The notes under the pieces were generated by a model. It did no database searches. It was given only the letters and a program-made list of their open reading frames with translations, and had not been told where the DNA came from. This document shows, piece after piece, positions 21,850-30,667 of a stretch of DNA of 64,000 nt. The position numbers and the translations under genes were made by a program. Location of the stretch: NCBI GenBank assembly GCA_014155875.1, contig JACEFZ010013565.1, positions 1-64,000 of the forward strand, read 5' to 3'. The stretch's first letter is position 1. Every line of letters starts with the position of its first letter. This stretch comes from Cepaea nemoralis (lineage: Eukaryota > Mollusca > Gastropoda > Stylommatophora > Helicidae).

Positions 21850-22065
21850 TTATCACTCTAGAAGGAGTTAAGGCATAAATAAGACCAGTTGCGCAACGTG
21901 CTCACTCCAGAAGAAGCAGTTTAGGCATACATAAGTCCAGTTGCGCAACGTGCTCACTTGAAATCAAACATTAAAGGCATATATAAGTCCAGTTGCGCAA
22001 CGTGCTCACTTGAAATCAAACATTAAAGGCATATATAAGTCCAGTTGCGCAACGTACTACACCCA
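21850..22065 (+). repeat. 52-bp minisatellite, second block
   Basis: About four units continue the 20398-20770 array, with the variant CACTTGAAATCAAACATTAAAGGC duplicated in two of them. Confidence 0.8.
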
Positions 22066-22423
22066 TACAATGTAGTAGCTACACGGCACCCACAGAAAGT
22101 AATGGCAACACGGCACCCACAGAAAGTAATGGCAACACGGCACACATAGTTTCTTTCCAAGGTAACGGTTCTATCTACCCGTGGGTATGTTTTCTTTCTG
22201 AACAATTTTGCCAGAGCGGTAGCCTGAAGGCCTTCTCTTTGCGATTTACAACTGCCATGAAATGTGTAACGCGTGCCGCTTGCTCAAGGAGTCTCGTATT
22301 TGTCGCCCTTATCTGAGTGGGCTAAGTGTCTGATCCCACTAGCCAAGAGTTCGGGGACGTGTGGTATCATCATTTACCAGCGTACATATGATCTCGTGGG
22401 ACAACTGTTTGACAAATTATGTA

Positions 22424-22455
<32 letters not shown>
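22066..22455. other. Unassigned stretch with short repeats
   Basis: ACACGGCACCCACAGAAAGT is repeated two to three times at 22080-22146, and a (TA)n tract lies at 22428-22455. Nothing else is recognised. Confidence 0.5.
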
Positions 22456-22458
<3 letters not shown>

Positions 22459-23880
22459 ATAGCCGCACTATTTGGACAAACTTTCCAGCCATATTTCGCC
22501 ATAATCTTCCACAGTCCTTCTCTGCTGACTGTATCAAAAGCTTTGGTAAGGTCAATGAAAGTGGAGAACATTTCACAGTTATGTTCCTGACATTTCTCTT
22601 GCAGCTGTCTTCTCGTTCTTTTGGAAGCCCCATTGACTCTCAGGAAGAAGACCTTGGTCGAGATGGACTGTGTGGCGACTGAGAAGAATTCTGACGAGCA
22701 TCTTCCCTGCAATTTAGAGCAAGGAGATGCGTCGGTGGTTGTCACGAGATGGACGGTTTCCTTTACGTTTGTAGAGGTGGACTGTTGACGCATCCTTGAA
22801 ATATTGTGGCATGGTCTCGTTCACCAGAGCTCGACCTAGGATGTCCATAGCAGTGTTGTAAATTATGTCCTTTAGGGCTGTCCACTCTTTTTCTGTATCC
22901 TGTTTAGCTGCAGCATTTGGCTTGAGGCGGTCTTCCAGCATGTTTTCAAACGACAGTTGCATTTTTTTTTGCCTGTTTAGGCGGGTGATATATGTATATA
23001 TTTTTTTGCACTCTTGCCCCTTGAAAACGCCGCGGTGGTTTGATGTGTATGTTTATTTTTGAGCAATGAGACGATGGTCAGTCCAACATTCGGCACCACA
23101 CATGGATTTTTGTCACCAGAACGTCTAGTCTGTCACTTCTGCTGACGATGACATAGTCAATGAGGTGCCAGTGTTTCGAGCGAGGCTGCATCCATGATGT
23201 CCTATTACTCATGGGAAAATTGTGAGGGTAATCAGGAGATCGTGTTCGGCACATGTCTGAAGAAGGATGAGTCCATTGCTGTTTCAATTTCCGACTTCGT
23301 GCTTTCCAATAATGCCACTCAAAGAGATGGTGTCCGTACCTACCCTGGCATTGAAGTCCCCAAGAAGTATAAGTTTGTCTATTTTGGGAACAGATGTTAA
23401 TACATTGTGCAGGTTCTCATAGAACTTGTTCTTGGCGTCATCTTCATTGGTCATGGTTGGTGCGTACTTACTCAGGATGATTGCATGCTTCCTTCCGTTC
23501 ATCCGTTGGTCTGTCGTTTATAGCCTTCGGAAATCCAGCTAGTTTGCCAACCAGGCAAATCCCACACCGGACAGGCGTCTTTCCTCGCTTTTCCTTCCAC
23601 ACCAGAAGAATGTGTAGCCGGCACATACTTCACAGATCTTTCCTTCTTCTGCAAGTCGTGTCTCGCTCAAGGCTGCAATGTCGATGTTGTACCTGCCCAG
23701 CTCTCTCCCAATCAGTGCTGTTCGTCTCTCTGGACCTGACGTGTTGACTCTACCAAGTAGGGTGCATACATTCCAAGTTCCGTTTGTTAAGGGAATATGG
23801 TTTTCTTGTTTAGCATTACCTGTTTTTACTTTGTTTGTATTTCTATCCCTGTATAGGGAGCCCACCAACCGTGGCTAGCT
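22456..23880 (-). pseudogene. RTE-like LINE: endonuclease and start of RT, degraded
   Basis: Read from 23868 downward: WNVCTLLGR, RRTALIGRELGRYNIDIAAL and SETRLAEEG (apurinic-type endonuclease), LLGDFNARVG with its catalytic D and N, HWHLIDYVIVSRSDR, then EWTALKDIIYNTAMDILGR and MPQYFKDASTVHLYKRKGN...ISLL and TFIDLTKAFDTVSREGLW (RT motif A region). At least three frame breaks occur and the RT is cut after motif A by a (TA)n stretch. The full protein would nick target DNA and prime cDNA synthesis. The clade call (RTE or near) is from motif style. Confidence 0.75.
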
Positions 23881-24535
23881 GGTTAGGTAATGATGGAGCA
23901 GACAATGTTTAGGGTACCCACCAACCGCGGCTAGCTGGTTAGGTAATGATGGAGCAGACAATGTTTAGGGCACCCAACAACCGCGGCTAGCTGGTTAGGT
24001 AGTGATGGAGCAGACAATGTTTAGGGTACCCACCAACCGCGGCTAGCTGGTTAGGTAGTGATGGAGCAGACAATGTTTAGGGTACCCACCAACCGCGGCT
24101 AGCTGGTTAGGTAGTGATGGAGCAGACAATGTTTAGGGTACCCACCAACCGCGGCTAGCTGGTTAGGTAGTGATGGAGCAGACAATGTTTAGGGTACCCA
24201 CCAACCGCGGCTAGCTGGTTAGGTAGTGATGGAGCAGACAATGTTTAGGGTACCCACCAACCGCGGCTAGCTGGTTAGGTAGTGATGGAGCAGACAATGT
24301 TTAGGGTACCCACCAACCGCGGCTAGCTGGTTAGGTAGTGATGGAGCAGACAATGTTTAGGGTACCCACCAACCGCGGCTAGCTGGTTAGGTAGTGATGG
24401 AGCAGACAATGTTTAGGGTACCCAACAACCGCGGCTAGCTGGTTAGATAATGATGGAGCAGACAATGTTTAGGGCACCCAACAACCGCGGCTAGCTAGTT
24501 AGATAATGATGGAGCAGACAATGTTTAGGGCACCT
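23877..24535. repeat. 56-bp tandem repeat at the 5' side of the RTE-like LINE
   Basis: About twelve units of GGTTAGGTAGTGATGGAGCA / GACAATGTTTAGGGTACCCA / CCAACCGCGGCTAGCT. The last unit runs into the LINE's first codons (CCACCAACCGTGGCTAGC at 23860-23880), so the array occupies the place of the LINE 5' UTR. Most units are identical, indicating recent expansion. Confidence 0.9.
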
Positions 24536-24815
24536 TTTCTTACCCCTTCCTCAAGCTATGGAGGTGAGCAGTGCTTTCCTATAGAGGGCTGCTCAGTCGC
24601 TCAGGGGGCTGTCGAATCCCACTGCTGCTTCGGTCAGTAGAAGACTTAAGCCGCCTGTCTGCAGGTCTGCGATTACGACTGCCAGCGTACTCACGCCTGC
24701 CGTTTCGCCGGTCGCCCATCGCCACAGGACTTGAAGGTGATATATTAGGAGCGTTCACTTGAAATCTGTTCGTGCCGCACCACGCGTAATTGCGTACGTT
24801 GTACATAGTGCTAGT
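24536..24815 (-). other. Probable distal 5' UTR of the RTE-like LINE or flank
   Basis: GC-richer sequence follows the 56-bp array with no stop-free frame of note. Whether it belongs to the LINE cannot be told without another copy. Confidence 0.3.
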
Positions 24816-24821
24816 GTACTA

Positions 24822-24938
24822 TGTGATTTTAAAGGCAGCAGAGGATGGTTTGAAAAATTCAAGAGGAGCACTGGCATACACAGCGTTACTAGGCATGGTG
24901 AAGGTGCTAGTTCGGACAAGTCTGAGGCCGAAAAATAA
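24822..24938 (+). pseudogene. Tigger/pogo transposase fragment (CENP-B-type DNA-binding domain)
   Basis: The plus frame reads FKGSRGWFEKFKRSTGIHSV, then RHGEGASSDKSEAE and a stop. This is the second helix-turn-helix of pogo/Tigger transposases and CENP-B-like proteins. Only about 35 residues remain, with neither the upstream HTH nor the DDE domain nearby. Confidence 0.75.
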
Positions 24939-25044
24939 TATTAAACAATATATTTATTCTGTATAAAATGTGTTTTTGGTATTATTGTGGAGTTTCTGCA
25001 ACGAATTAATTTGATTTACATTGATTCATATGGTAAAAATTGCC

Positions 25045-25106
25045 TCGGTTTTCGTCGGTTTCAGACTTCTCCGATTGTTTTCGGACGGACTATCGACGAA
25101 AACCGA
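25045..25106. repeat. 13-bp perfect inverted repeat
   Basis: TCGGTTTTCGTCG (25045-25057) and its exact complement CGACGAAAACCGA (25094-25106), with 36 bases between. It overlaps the end of the mariner fragment. It may be a transposon terminal remnant or chance. Confidence 0.5.
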
Positions 25107-25361
25107 CGTTTTACTGTAATGCCCTCAGCATATTTCAACATTTCTTCGTTGGTGGCTGTGGCAGGACGCCCATAGCGCGGCCGATCAAGCAGCTCTGTAT
25201 CCCCACTTCCCGATTCTTTGAACCCAGCAACAGATTGTACTCCTGTCGACTGCAAAACTTCCATACGCATCACATAGACTGTTCACCACGGTTTCCCTTT
25301 CTGCAGCGACAAGTTCTATCACAATTCGCAGCTGATAACGCAAGTTACTAACACTCTCCAT
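25085..25361 (-). pseudogene. mariner transposase N-terminal fragment
   Basis: From ATG at 25361: RYQLRIVIELVAAERET, then AVDRSTICCWVQR, a one-base shift, then ESGSGDTELLDRPRYGRPATATNEEML. The GRPATATNEE stretch between HTH and catalytic domain is typical of mariner/SETMAR-type transposases. The catalytic domain is absent. Confidence 0.7.
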
Positions 25362-25519
25362 TTCAACTGTTTTTTTTTTTTTTTAGCATATCCTTTACAG
25401 GACCTCGCTGTCAACACCAGCATCTTTCAGCTGTATGTTGATTTCTTGGCAAGATTACGCTCAGTAGTTTGCCATTGCTTTCTGAGTGGCCGGCTCACAT
25501 ACCCCGTAAGTTACCGATG

Positions 25520-25530
25520 CGTTTCGAACC
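25520..25530 (-). promoter_or_regulatory. RNA polymerase III B box of the SINE
   Basis: The minus strand reads GGTTCGAAACG, ten of eleven against GGTTCRANNCC, 66 bases from the A box, which is longer than in most tRNAs. Confidence 0.65.
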
Positions 25531-25596
25531 ACTGCTGATTCTCACCGTCATCACGTTACCGACGAGAGTATACGAGATTACGGAGAAAAGTCATAA

Positions 25597-25607
25597 CCTC
25601 TAAGCCA
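25597..25607 (-). promoter_or_regulatory. RNA polymerase III A box of the SINE
   Basis: The minus strand reads TGGCTTAGAGG, a full match to the consensus TRGYNNARNGG. Confidence 0.65.
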
Positions 25608-25630
25608 CGAAGCCGGCAATTCAACTGTTT

Positions 25631-25935
25631 AGAACAGCCATATTGTTTGGCCGGTTGGCTTGAGTTTGGGGCACACAATCGCAACATGCCATATTTGAAG
25701 TCTGCAAAACTTCATGCTTCTGTCTTAGTAAATCGTAAGTAATTACCTAGTAAATCGCGGTCAATAACTATTTCGATTCAGTGCGACGATCTGTGTAATG
25801 AAGACAAGTACCATTAACACAAACTTCGAGTTTTTCTGTTGTTTACATATCTCGAGTTTCCCACACCTGAAACTATTTCATGTACATACGTAATCAGAGT
25901 GGTTGAGAGGGCTAGAAGAGTGAACAGTTGACAAC
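25631..25935. other. Unassigned stretch
   Basis: No coding or repeat signal is recognised; moderately AT-rich. Confidence 0.4.
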
Positions 25936-25938
25936 ACG

Positions 25939-26250
25939 ATGCTAACAATGTCTCTAAATGTGTTTCAGAAGCATCGAGGAGAACTGTCTAAATTTTACTG
26001 CACCAAACCCTGTCTCTACCTGGCCGGAAACAACACCTGGCGTGTTTACATCAACGTGGGGAACCACTACTACTCGGCCACGTCACCAGAGGGCTGTCAA
26101 TTGTGGGCAGTCCTTCGTACGAAGGAAATCGTATTTATTCACGTGAACCGTCGGGGGAAAGAACAACTCGCGGAATCAAGGAGTGTATTTCCGAGACGCC
26201 TGTACAGTAAGCAAAGATTGCATTTTTCGAGTGGCCGGCCATCAACTTGA
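25939..26250 (+). CDS. Unrecognised open stretch, possible exon
   Basis: There is an ORF of 103 codons (MLTMSLNVFQKHRGE...). The interval from about 25967 is preceded by a pyrimidine-rich TCTCTAAATGTGTTTCAG, like a splice acceptor, and ends near TACAGTAAGC, like a donor. Two frames stay open for much of it. I recognise no domain; cysteines are few. It could be a host exon or chance. Confidence 0.2.
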   Translation: MLTMSLNVFQKHRGELSKFYCTKPCLYLAGNNTWRVYINVGNHYYSATSPEGCQLWAVLRTKEIVFIHVNRRGKEQLAESRSVFPRRLYSKQRLHFSSGRPST

Positions 26251-26297
26251 AAATAATTGCTGCTAGTATCCGAACCAAAGCGATAGCTGAATTCACC

Positions 26298-26408
26298 ATG
26301 CACACGCATCTCTTGCTGGCGATCATCATGCTGAGTTTCGCTGACTCCCAAGTACCCTTCATAAACTCACCGGCAAGTAGATTGTTGCTCGATTTTTGTA
26401 GGGGCTAA
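26298..26408 (+). CDS. 36-codon ORF with signal-peptide-like start
   Basis: It starts in a good Kozak context (TTCACCATGC). The N-terminus is short and polar (MHTH), then a hydrophobic core LLLAIIMLSFA, then ADSQ, a plausible signal-peptidase site, then a 17-residue tail ending FCRG and a stop. A small secreted peptide or a first coding exon are both possible. No homologue comes to mind and a random ORF of this length is common. Confidence 0.25.
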   Translation: MHTHLLLAIIMLSFADSQVPFINSPASRLLLDFCRG

Positions 26409-26547
26409 ATGTCACGGGTGTGAATGTTTATCTGTCTGTTTGTTTATCACTCCACGAATCTTCACGATTGTCTGTGAGTTATAGAATAAAAAACTAGTTG
26501 CAAACTTAGGCGATAATTTCATAAAATTTCTGAAATGTAAAACTTCG

Positions 26548-26787
26548 CGACGAGCACGACAATTGGCTGACTGACTAGTTCTACATGGCTTGCTCTGCAT
26601 GGATAGCACGACAATTGGCTGACTGACTAGTTCTACATGGCTATCTCTGCATGGATAGCACGACAATTGGCTGACTGACTAGTTCTACATGGCTATCTCT
26701 GCATGGATAGCACGACAATTGGCTGACTGACTAGTTCTACATGGCTATCTCTGCATGGATAGCACGACAATTGGCTGACTGACTAGT
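26548..26787 (+). repeat. 52-bp minisatellite flanking the intact LINE
   Basis: Nearly five units of TAGCACGACAATTGGCTGAC / TGACTAGTTCTACATGGCTA / TCTCTGCATGGA. The intact LINE inserted in this array; poor-quality units of it continue at 30668-30930. Confidence 0.9.
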
Positions 26788-29700
26788 TAGTTAGTTAGTT
26801 AGTCGACAGATCATCCTCGTTGCACATCGGACCATTCAGTCCATAAGTGCTCGGATCCCCTCCTCAGCAAATCCCGCAGCGTGTAGCGGCTAACGACGCC
26901 TGTTCTGTGTTGGTTTATCAATCTTCTTTGGCTTCCTGCGTAGTGTTCTTGTTTGGCCACCCCTCTTTTAATTTGCTGCTCTCGCAGTCTGGCCATTGTT
27001 GTAGATTCACAGTCATCACTTGGTTCTTGCAAAAGTCTCACTTCTCGTAGAGCATTCAGAATGTCAGCCTGGTCCATGGCGCGTCCGCCCTCAACAGTAG
27101 CCTCACCTGCGAGCTTGTCAGCCCGCTCATTTCCTTGTACTCCCGCATGCCCTGGCACGAAGATGAAACTAATCTTTGCCAGCCGAGACCGCTTCAGAGG
27201 CAGCAACCATTCTCTTCGGATCGACCCCTCCTCTATCCTCTTGATCATGTTCATTGAGTCGCTAAGGAAACAAGCCCTAGTGAATGTCTGTGTCTCGAGC
27301 CATGTTATTGCTTTACTTACTGCCATGACTTCCATGGTCAGGCTACTTGTGGTTTCAGTGAAAGCACCAGAGTCCTCCTTCACAATTCTCCCTCCGGCCC
27401 GAGCTGTAAAGGCCCATGAGCTTCTCACATGTCGGACGACCGACCCATCTGTGTAGATGACCGCGTCACTGTCTAGCGAATTCTCGAAAATCAACGCTTG
27501 TACTTCAGCCTCAACAGCAGCCGGATTTTCTTGTCTGCATTTTCTATCTAGTTGGATGCAAACTGAAAAGGATGTGCAGAAGTCTGTTGGCACTTGCACC
27601 CACTCCTCGCCAGGTTCTAAGTCCTCAAGTGAACACACCTGTTGAAGAATGTCCTCGGCTTGACCCATCCACGACCGTCCTCTTTTTAACCTGCTGCCCT
27701 TCACCTTCCTAATTTCACTATGCAGTGGATGCTGTGTGTTTGCGTTAATTCTGAGGTAGGCACGTGCCCTGCAAACTTGCATTCTCTCTTCAATGGTTGG
27801 AAAATCAAGAAGGTAGCGCATCGCCCTGCATGCTGTATCTCTTGTACATCCAAGAATAATGCGCATAGCTTCATTCTGTATCCTTTCCATCCTTTCTATC
27901 TGCTTATGGCTGACAGTCAGGATTGCCATTGCATACTCCAAAACAGACATGACCAGCCCCTCGTACAGAAGACATAGATGGCGCTGCTCACAGTTTGCTG
28001 CCGCCATCACCCGCATCGCTGCCAAACCCCGCTTGGCCTTTGTTATCACCTGGTCTATGTGCACATTATAAGCAAGGCTTCGATCAAACCGTATCCCCAG
28101 GTAATTCATTGCCTGCGTTCTTTCCACCGTCTCTGAACACAGCATTACAGTTGGTGTTGGATTGTTGACAATATGATTATTCAACGAGAACCAAGTCACT
28201 GTTGCCTTTGTTGGGTTGACCATTGCCCCAGCTTCATCACACCAAGTACTTATGCGATTGAGTTCGGTTTGTAGTTCCACAGCAACCTCCTCTCTATCCT
28301 TACCCTGACGATACACTAAAACATCATCGGCATATGACAATGTCCTGCCAGGTCCAGTGATCTGCTCACTGGTGATTCTCACTGTGTAGGCGTTGAACAG
28401 TACCGGAGATAATGGTGATCCCTGTGGTAGGCCAGGATATATTGTTGTTGGTTCCGAAGTCCAACTGCCACATCTAAAAACTACTTTCCGTTGGAAGAGA
28501 GCTGCAGCGATCCAACTAAGGAGGAATGGACTTACGTTTAGTTCAAGAAGCTGAAACATTAAAAAATCCAGTGGTACTCTGTTGTATGCGTCCTCAAGAT
28601 CAATCGCTGCAGCAACGGTTTCAGTGCCTGAGTGGAAACCTTCATAGACATCGTGGGCAAAGACTGCTGCATTGGTCCAGGTTTCTCTTTTTGGACGGTA
28701 CCCACCCAGGGTAGGTGGGAAAACACCTTGCCTCTCTAGTTGGCTTGATATTTTCCTGGCAATTACCTTCTCCAGCAGCTTGCCTATTGTATTCTGCATG
28801 GTTATAATTCGATATCCCTGAATTTTCTTGTGGTCTTTGTCAGGCTTCGGCAAGGGAATCAGATAGCTGTGTAACCATTCCTCCTTGATGCTAGCACTCC
28901 CTATACTGTTGTTGTACATGTCTGCTAGTTTCTCTAGCTCATTGTCGGTACACCTATTTATGTCGTCGTATCTTATGCCATCAGGACCTGGAGCACTGTT
29001 TTTTGATCGTCGAAGCACAGCCTTGATTTCTTTCACTGTCACTGTGTCTTCATCCGAAGTGTTCTGGGCCTTGCATCTGTCTGAGGTGACCTCCTTGGCC
29101 AGATTCCGGCCTCCCATGTCTGTCTGGTTGCTCTGCTCAAGGTAGCGTTCAAAGAGGGCTTTGCCCTTGTCCTCGTCAGTCCTCTGCCAGATGAGGTCAG
29201 CACCTTGGAAGTCAGAAATGCTCTTATTCTTGACTACACCACTCATGCTTTTATGTAGTCGCCAGAACAATTTCAGTGACTTGTCTGTGCTTACTCTTTG
29301 ACACACCTCTGCCCATTTTTCGCTTTTAACCACCGTGACCAGTTTTTTGAAATAGCTTACTTTTGTGTGCATCTCTCTTTCTAAGTGCAAGCAGGGACTA
29401 GGATGACCAGCTCTGTTCTTCTTGGCATTTTGCCATCTCCTTACAGCACTACGCTTATCCACCCAAGCCTTCTCCACCTCGAAACTCCACCACGGTGGCT
29501 GCTCCCAGCTTTTTTTCCTTTTCTTCCTGCCCTGAAACGTTCTGCGCTTGTCACGTCTTATTTTACTCACCACATCTTGCCCTGTACTGTCATACTGGAA
29601 CGTCTTTACCTTTAGCTTGTGCTGCCTGGTTCTGCCTTTCTCCACCAATATGCTGCATGGGTGGTGGTCGCTGCCATGGTGTCCTAGGACACCCCATCTA

Positions 29701-30664
29701 CACACTGTAGTGAGTGAAGGTGAAACTAGCGCCAGATCAATAGCACTGTCCTCATCGCCTGGACGGCTTGCTGTCCTGGTGACACAGCCACTGTTGATAC
29801 AAACCAGGTCGATGGTTTCCAGTGCAGTCTCGAGCTCCTCCCCTTGTGTATTGGAGGAAGTGTTTCCCCATGATCTGCCTTTAGCGTTGAAGTCACCACA
29901 GAAAATAACATTTCTCTCGTGGCCTAATATGCCACTTAAGCACTGCCACTTCTGGGCGTCCACACTCGCATTGCGGGCATAAACATTAACCAACACGAAT
30001 GGTATACTGGAATGAACTCTCAACGCCTGTATTTGTATATCGTCACTGTTCCAACTGGACATGTCTAGCTCTGACGCCACCATGCTGTCGCGAACGAGAA
30101 TCGCCGTTCCCAGATGTCGTCTGTTATAGAAACATTTGAAGCCGGCAATTCGGAGTAGCTGATCGCCCAGTCTCGTCTCCTGGAGTGCTACAATGTCGTT
30201 CCTGTAAACTAGGGTTTCTAAAATAGAGCCCCGTTGTTTTACACTGGCACAGTTCCAATATAGAATACGGATGTTCCTGAGTCCTAGACGGTGACACTTG
30301 AGTCTAAAACGCCTCAAGCCACCGCGCTTACCTGGCTTCTTTTTCCCTGCGCGGCTACCACGCCGCTTCGGTATGTTGACTGCTGATCGTTCGGAAAACA
30401 CACGTTGTTCCGCCATGTTGAAAAAACGTAAACACAGACTTTTGATTGAGAACCACACACGCTGCTGAAAATTCACTCAAGGATGGCTTCGCTCGATGCA
30501 CGAACTCCGTAGCACCCGCGCAGATCTTGAGTAGAAACTCCTGGTTTTACATCCTGGCACACCAATTACACGCAAGAAATGAATAAATCCATCCCTTACG
30601 CGAAAAAGTTAACTAACACAAAACAACACGACCGTCCGTCGCCATCTTGAAACCGGAAACTTCC
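26788..30664 (-). mobile_element. Full-length Ingi-like (I superfamily) LINE
   Basis: The element is 3877 bp, bounded by the 15-bp direct repeat GGCTGACTGACTAGT (26773-26787, 30665-30679). It has a 3' (CTAA)n tail, a 5' UTR of about 250 bp and one long ORF. It has EN, RT and RNase H but no separate ORF1, which fits Ingi/Vingi-type elements better than two-ORF I or Jockey elements. Because the target is itself repetitive, the duplication is supportive but not decisive. No stops or frameshifts, so it looks young. Confidence 0.88.
26811..30416 (-). CDS. LINE polyprotein: endonuclease, reverse transcriptase, RNase H
   Basis: The frame is open from a GTG-preceded region at 30476; the first ATG, in strong context CAACATGG, is at 30416, giving about 1201 residues. 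The basic N-terminus (PKRRGSRAGKKKPGKRGG) could act as NLS or nucleic-acid binder. Endonuclease (about 30-260): LYWNCASV, LQETRLG, FCGDFNAK, SAIDLALVSP, GSDHHP. RT (about 460-740): PGPDGI, AAIDLEDAYN, GLPQGSPLSPVLFN, LSYADDVLVY. RNase H (about 1000-1140): YTDGSV, TMEVMAVSKA, FLSDSMN, VPGHAGVQGNERAD. All key acidic residues are in place. It would nick the target, reverse transcribe the LINE RNA from the nick and remove RNA. A likely source for the tail copies in the window. Confidence 0.92.
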   Translation of the reverse strand: MAEQRVFSERSAVNIPKRRGSRAGKKKPGKRGGLRRFRLKCHRLGLRNIRILYWNCASVKQRGSILETLVYRNDIVALQETRLGDQLLRIAGFKCFYNRRHLGTAILVRDSMVASELDMSSWNSDDIQIQALRVHSSIPFVLVNVYARNASVDAQKWQCLSGILGHERNVIFCGDFNAKGRSWGNTSSNTQGEELETALETIDLVCINSGCVTRTASRPGDEDSAIDLALVSPSLTTVCRWGVLGHHGSDHHPCSILVEKGRTRQHKLKVKTFQYDSTGQDVVSKIRRDKRRTFQGRKKRKKSWEQPPWWSFEVEKAWVDKRSAVRRWQNAKKNRAGHPSPCLHLEREMHTKVSYFKKLVTVVKSEKWAEVCQRVSTDKSLKLFWRLHKSMSGVVKNKSISDFQGADLIWQRTDEDKGKALFERYLEQSNQTDMGGRNLAKEVTSDRCKAQNTSDEDTVTVKEIKAVLRRSKNSAPGPDGIRYDDINRCTDNELEKLADMYNNSIGSASIKEEWLHSYLIPLPKPDKDHKKIQGYRIITMQNTIGKLLEKVIARKISSQLERQGVFPPTLGGYRPKRETWTNAAVFAHDVYEGFHSGTETVAAAIDLEDAYNRVPLDFLMFQLLELNVSPFLLSWIAAALFQRKVVFRCGSWTSEPTTIYPGLPQGSPLSPVLFNAYTVRITSEQITGPGRTLSYADDVLVYRQGKDREEVAVELQTELNRISTWCDEAGAMVNPTKATVTWFSLNNHIVNNPTPTVMLCSETVERTQAMNYLGIRFDRSLAYNVHIDQVITKAKRGLAAMRVMAAANCEQRHLCLLYEGLVMSVLEYAMAILTVSHKQIERMERIQNEAMRIILGCTRDTACRAMRYLLDFPTIEERMQVCRARAYLRINANTQHPLHSEIRKVKGSRLKRGRSWMGQAEDILQQVCSLEDLEPGEEWVQVPTDFCTSFSVCIQLDRKCRQENPAAVEAEVQALIFENSLDSDAVIYTDGSVVRHVRSSWAFTARAGGRIVKEDSGAFTETTSSLTMEVMAVSKAITWLETQTFTRACFLSDSMNMIKRIEEGSIRREWLLPLKRSRLAKISFIFVPGHAGVQGNERADKLAGEATVEGGRAMDQADILNALREVRLLQEPSDDCESTTMARLREQQIKRGVAKQEHYAGSQRRLINQHRTGVVSRYTLRDLLRRGSEHLWTEWSDVQRG

Positions 30665-30666
30665 GG
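30638..30666 (-). promoter_or_regulatory. 5'-end promoter-like motifs of the LINE (YY1-like and ETS-like)
   Basis: The minus strand begins with CCGGAAGTTTCCGGTTTC, an inverted pair of ETS-type GGAA cores, followed by AAGATGGCGAC at 30648-30638, close to the YY1 consensus. A second, AACATGGCGG, spans the start codon at 30416. In mammalian L1 a YY1 site at the same place fixes the transcription start. Function here is inferred. Confidence 0.5.
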
Positions 30667-30667
30667 C

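Larger units (their letters stand above)
25373..25619 (-). mobile_element. tRNA-derived SINE with target duplication
   Basis: The minus strand starts CCGGCTTCGTGGCTTAGAGG and ends in an oligo-A tail (T12 at 25373-25384). TTCAACTGTTT flanks both ends (25362-25372, 25620-25630). The body holds a central segment (CAGAAAGCAATGGCAAACTA then CTGAGCGTAATCTTGCCAAG) shared with the SINE-like sequence at 36600-37435. It is non-coding and depends on a LINE for movement. Confidence 0.8.

Noticed and set aside
23877..24535. Possible CRISPR-like array
   Set aside because: Units are contiguous 56-bp tandem repeats with no unique spacers, in a eukaryotic transposon setting.
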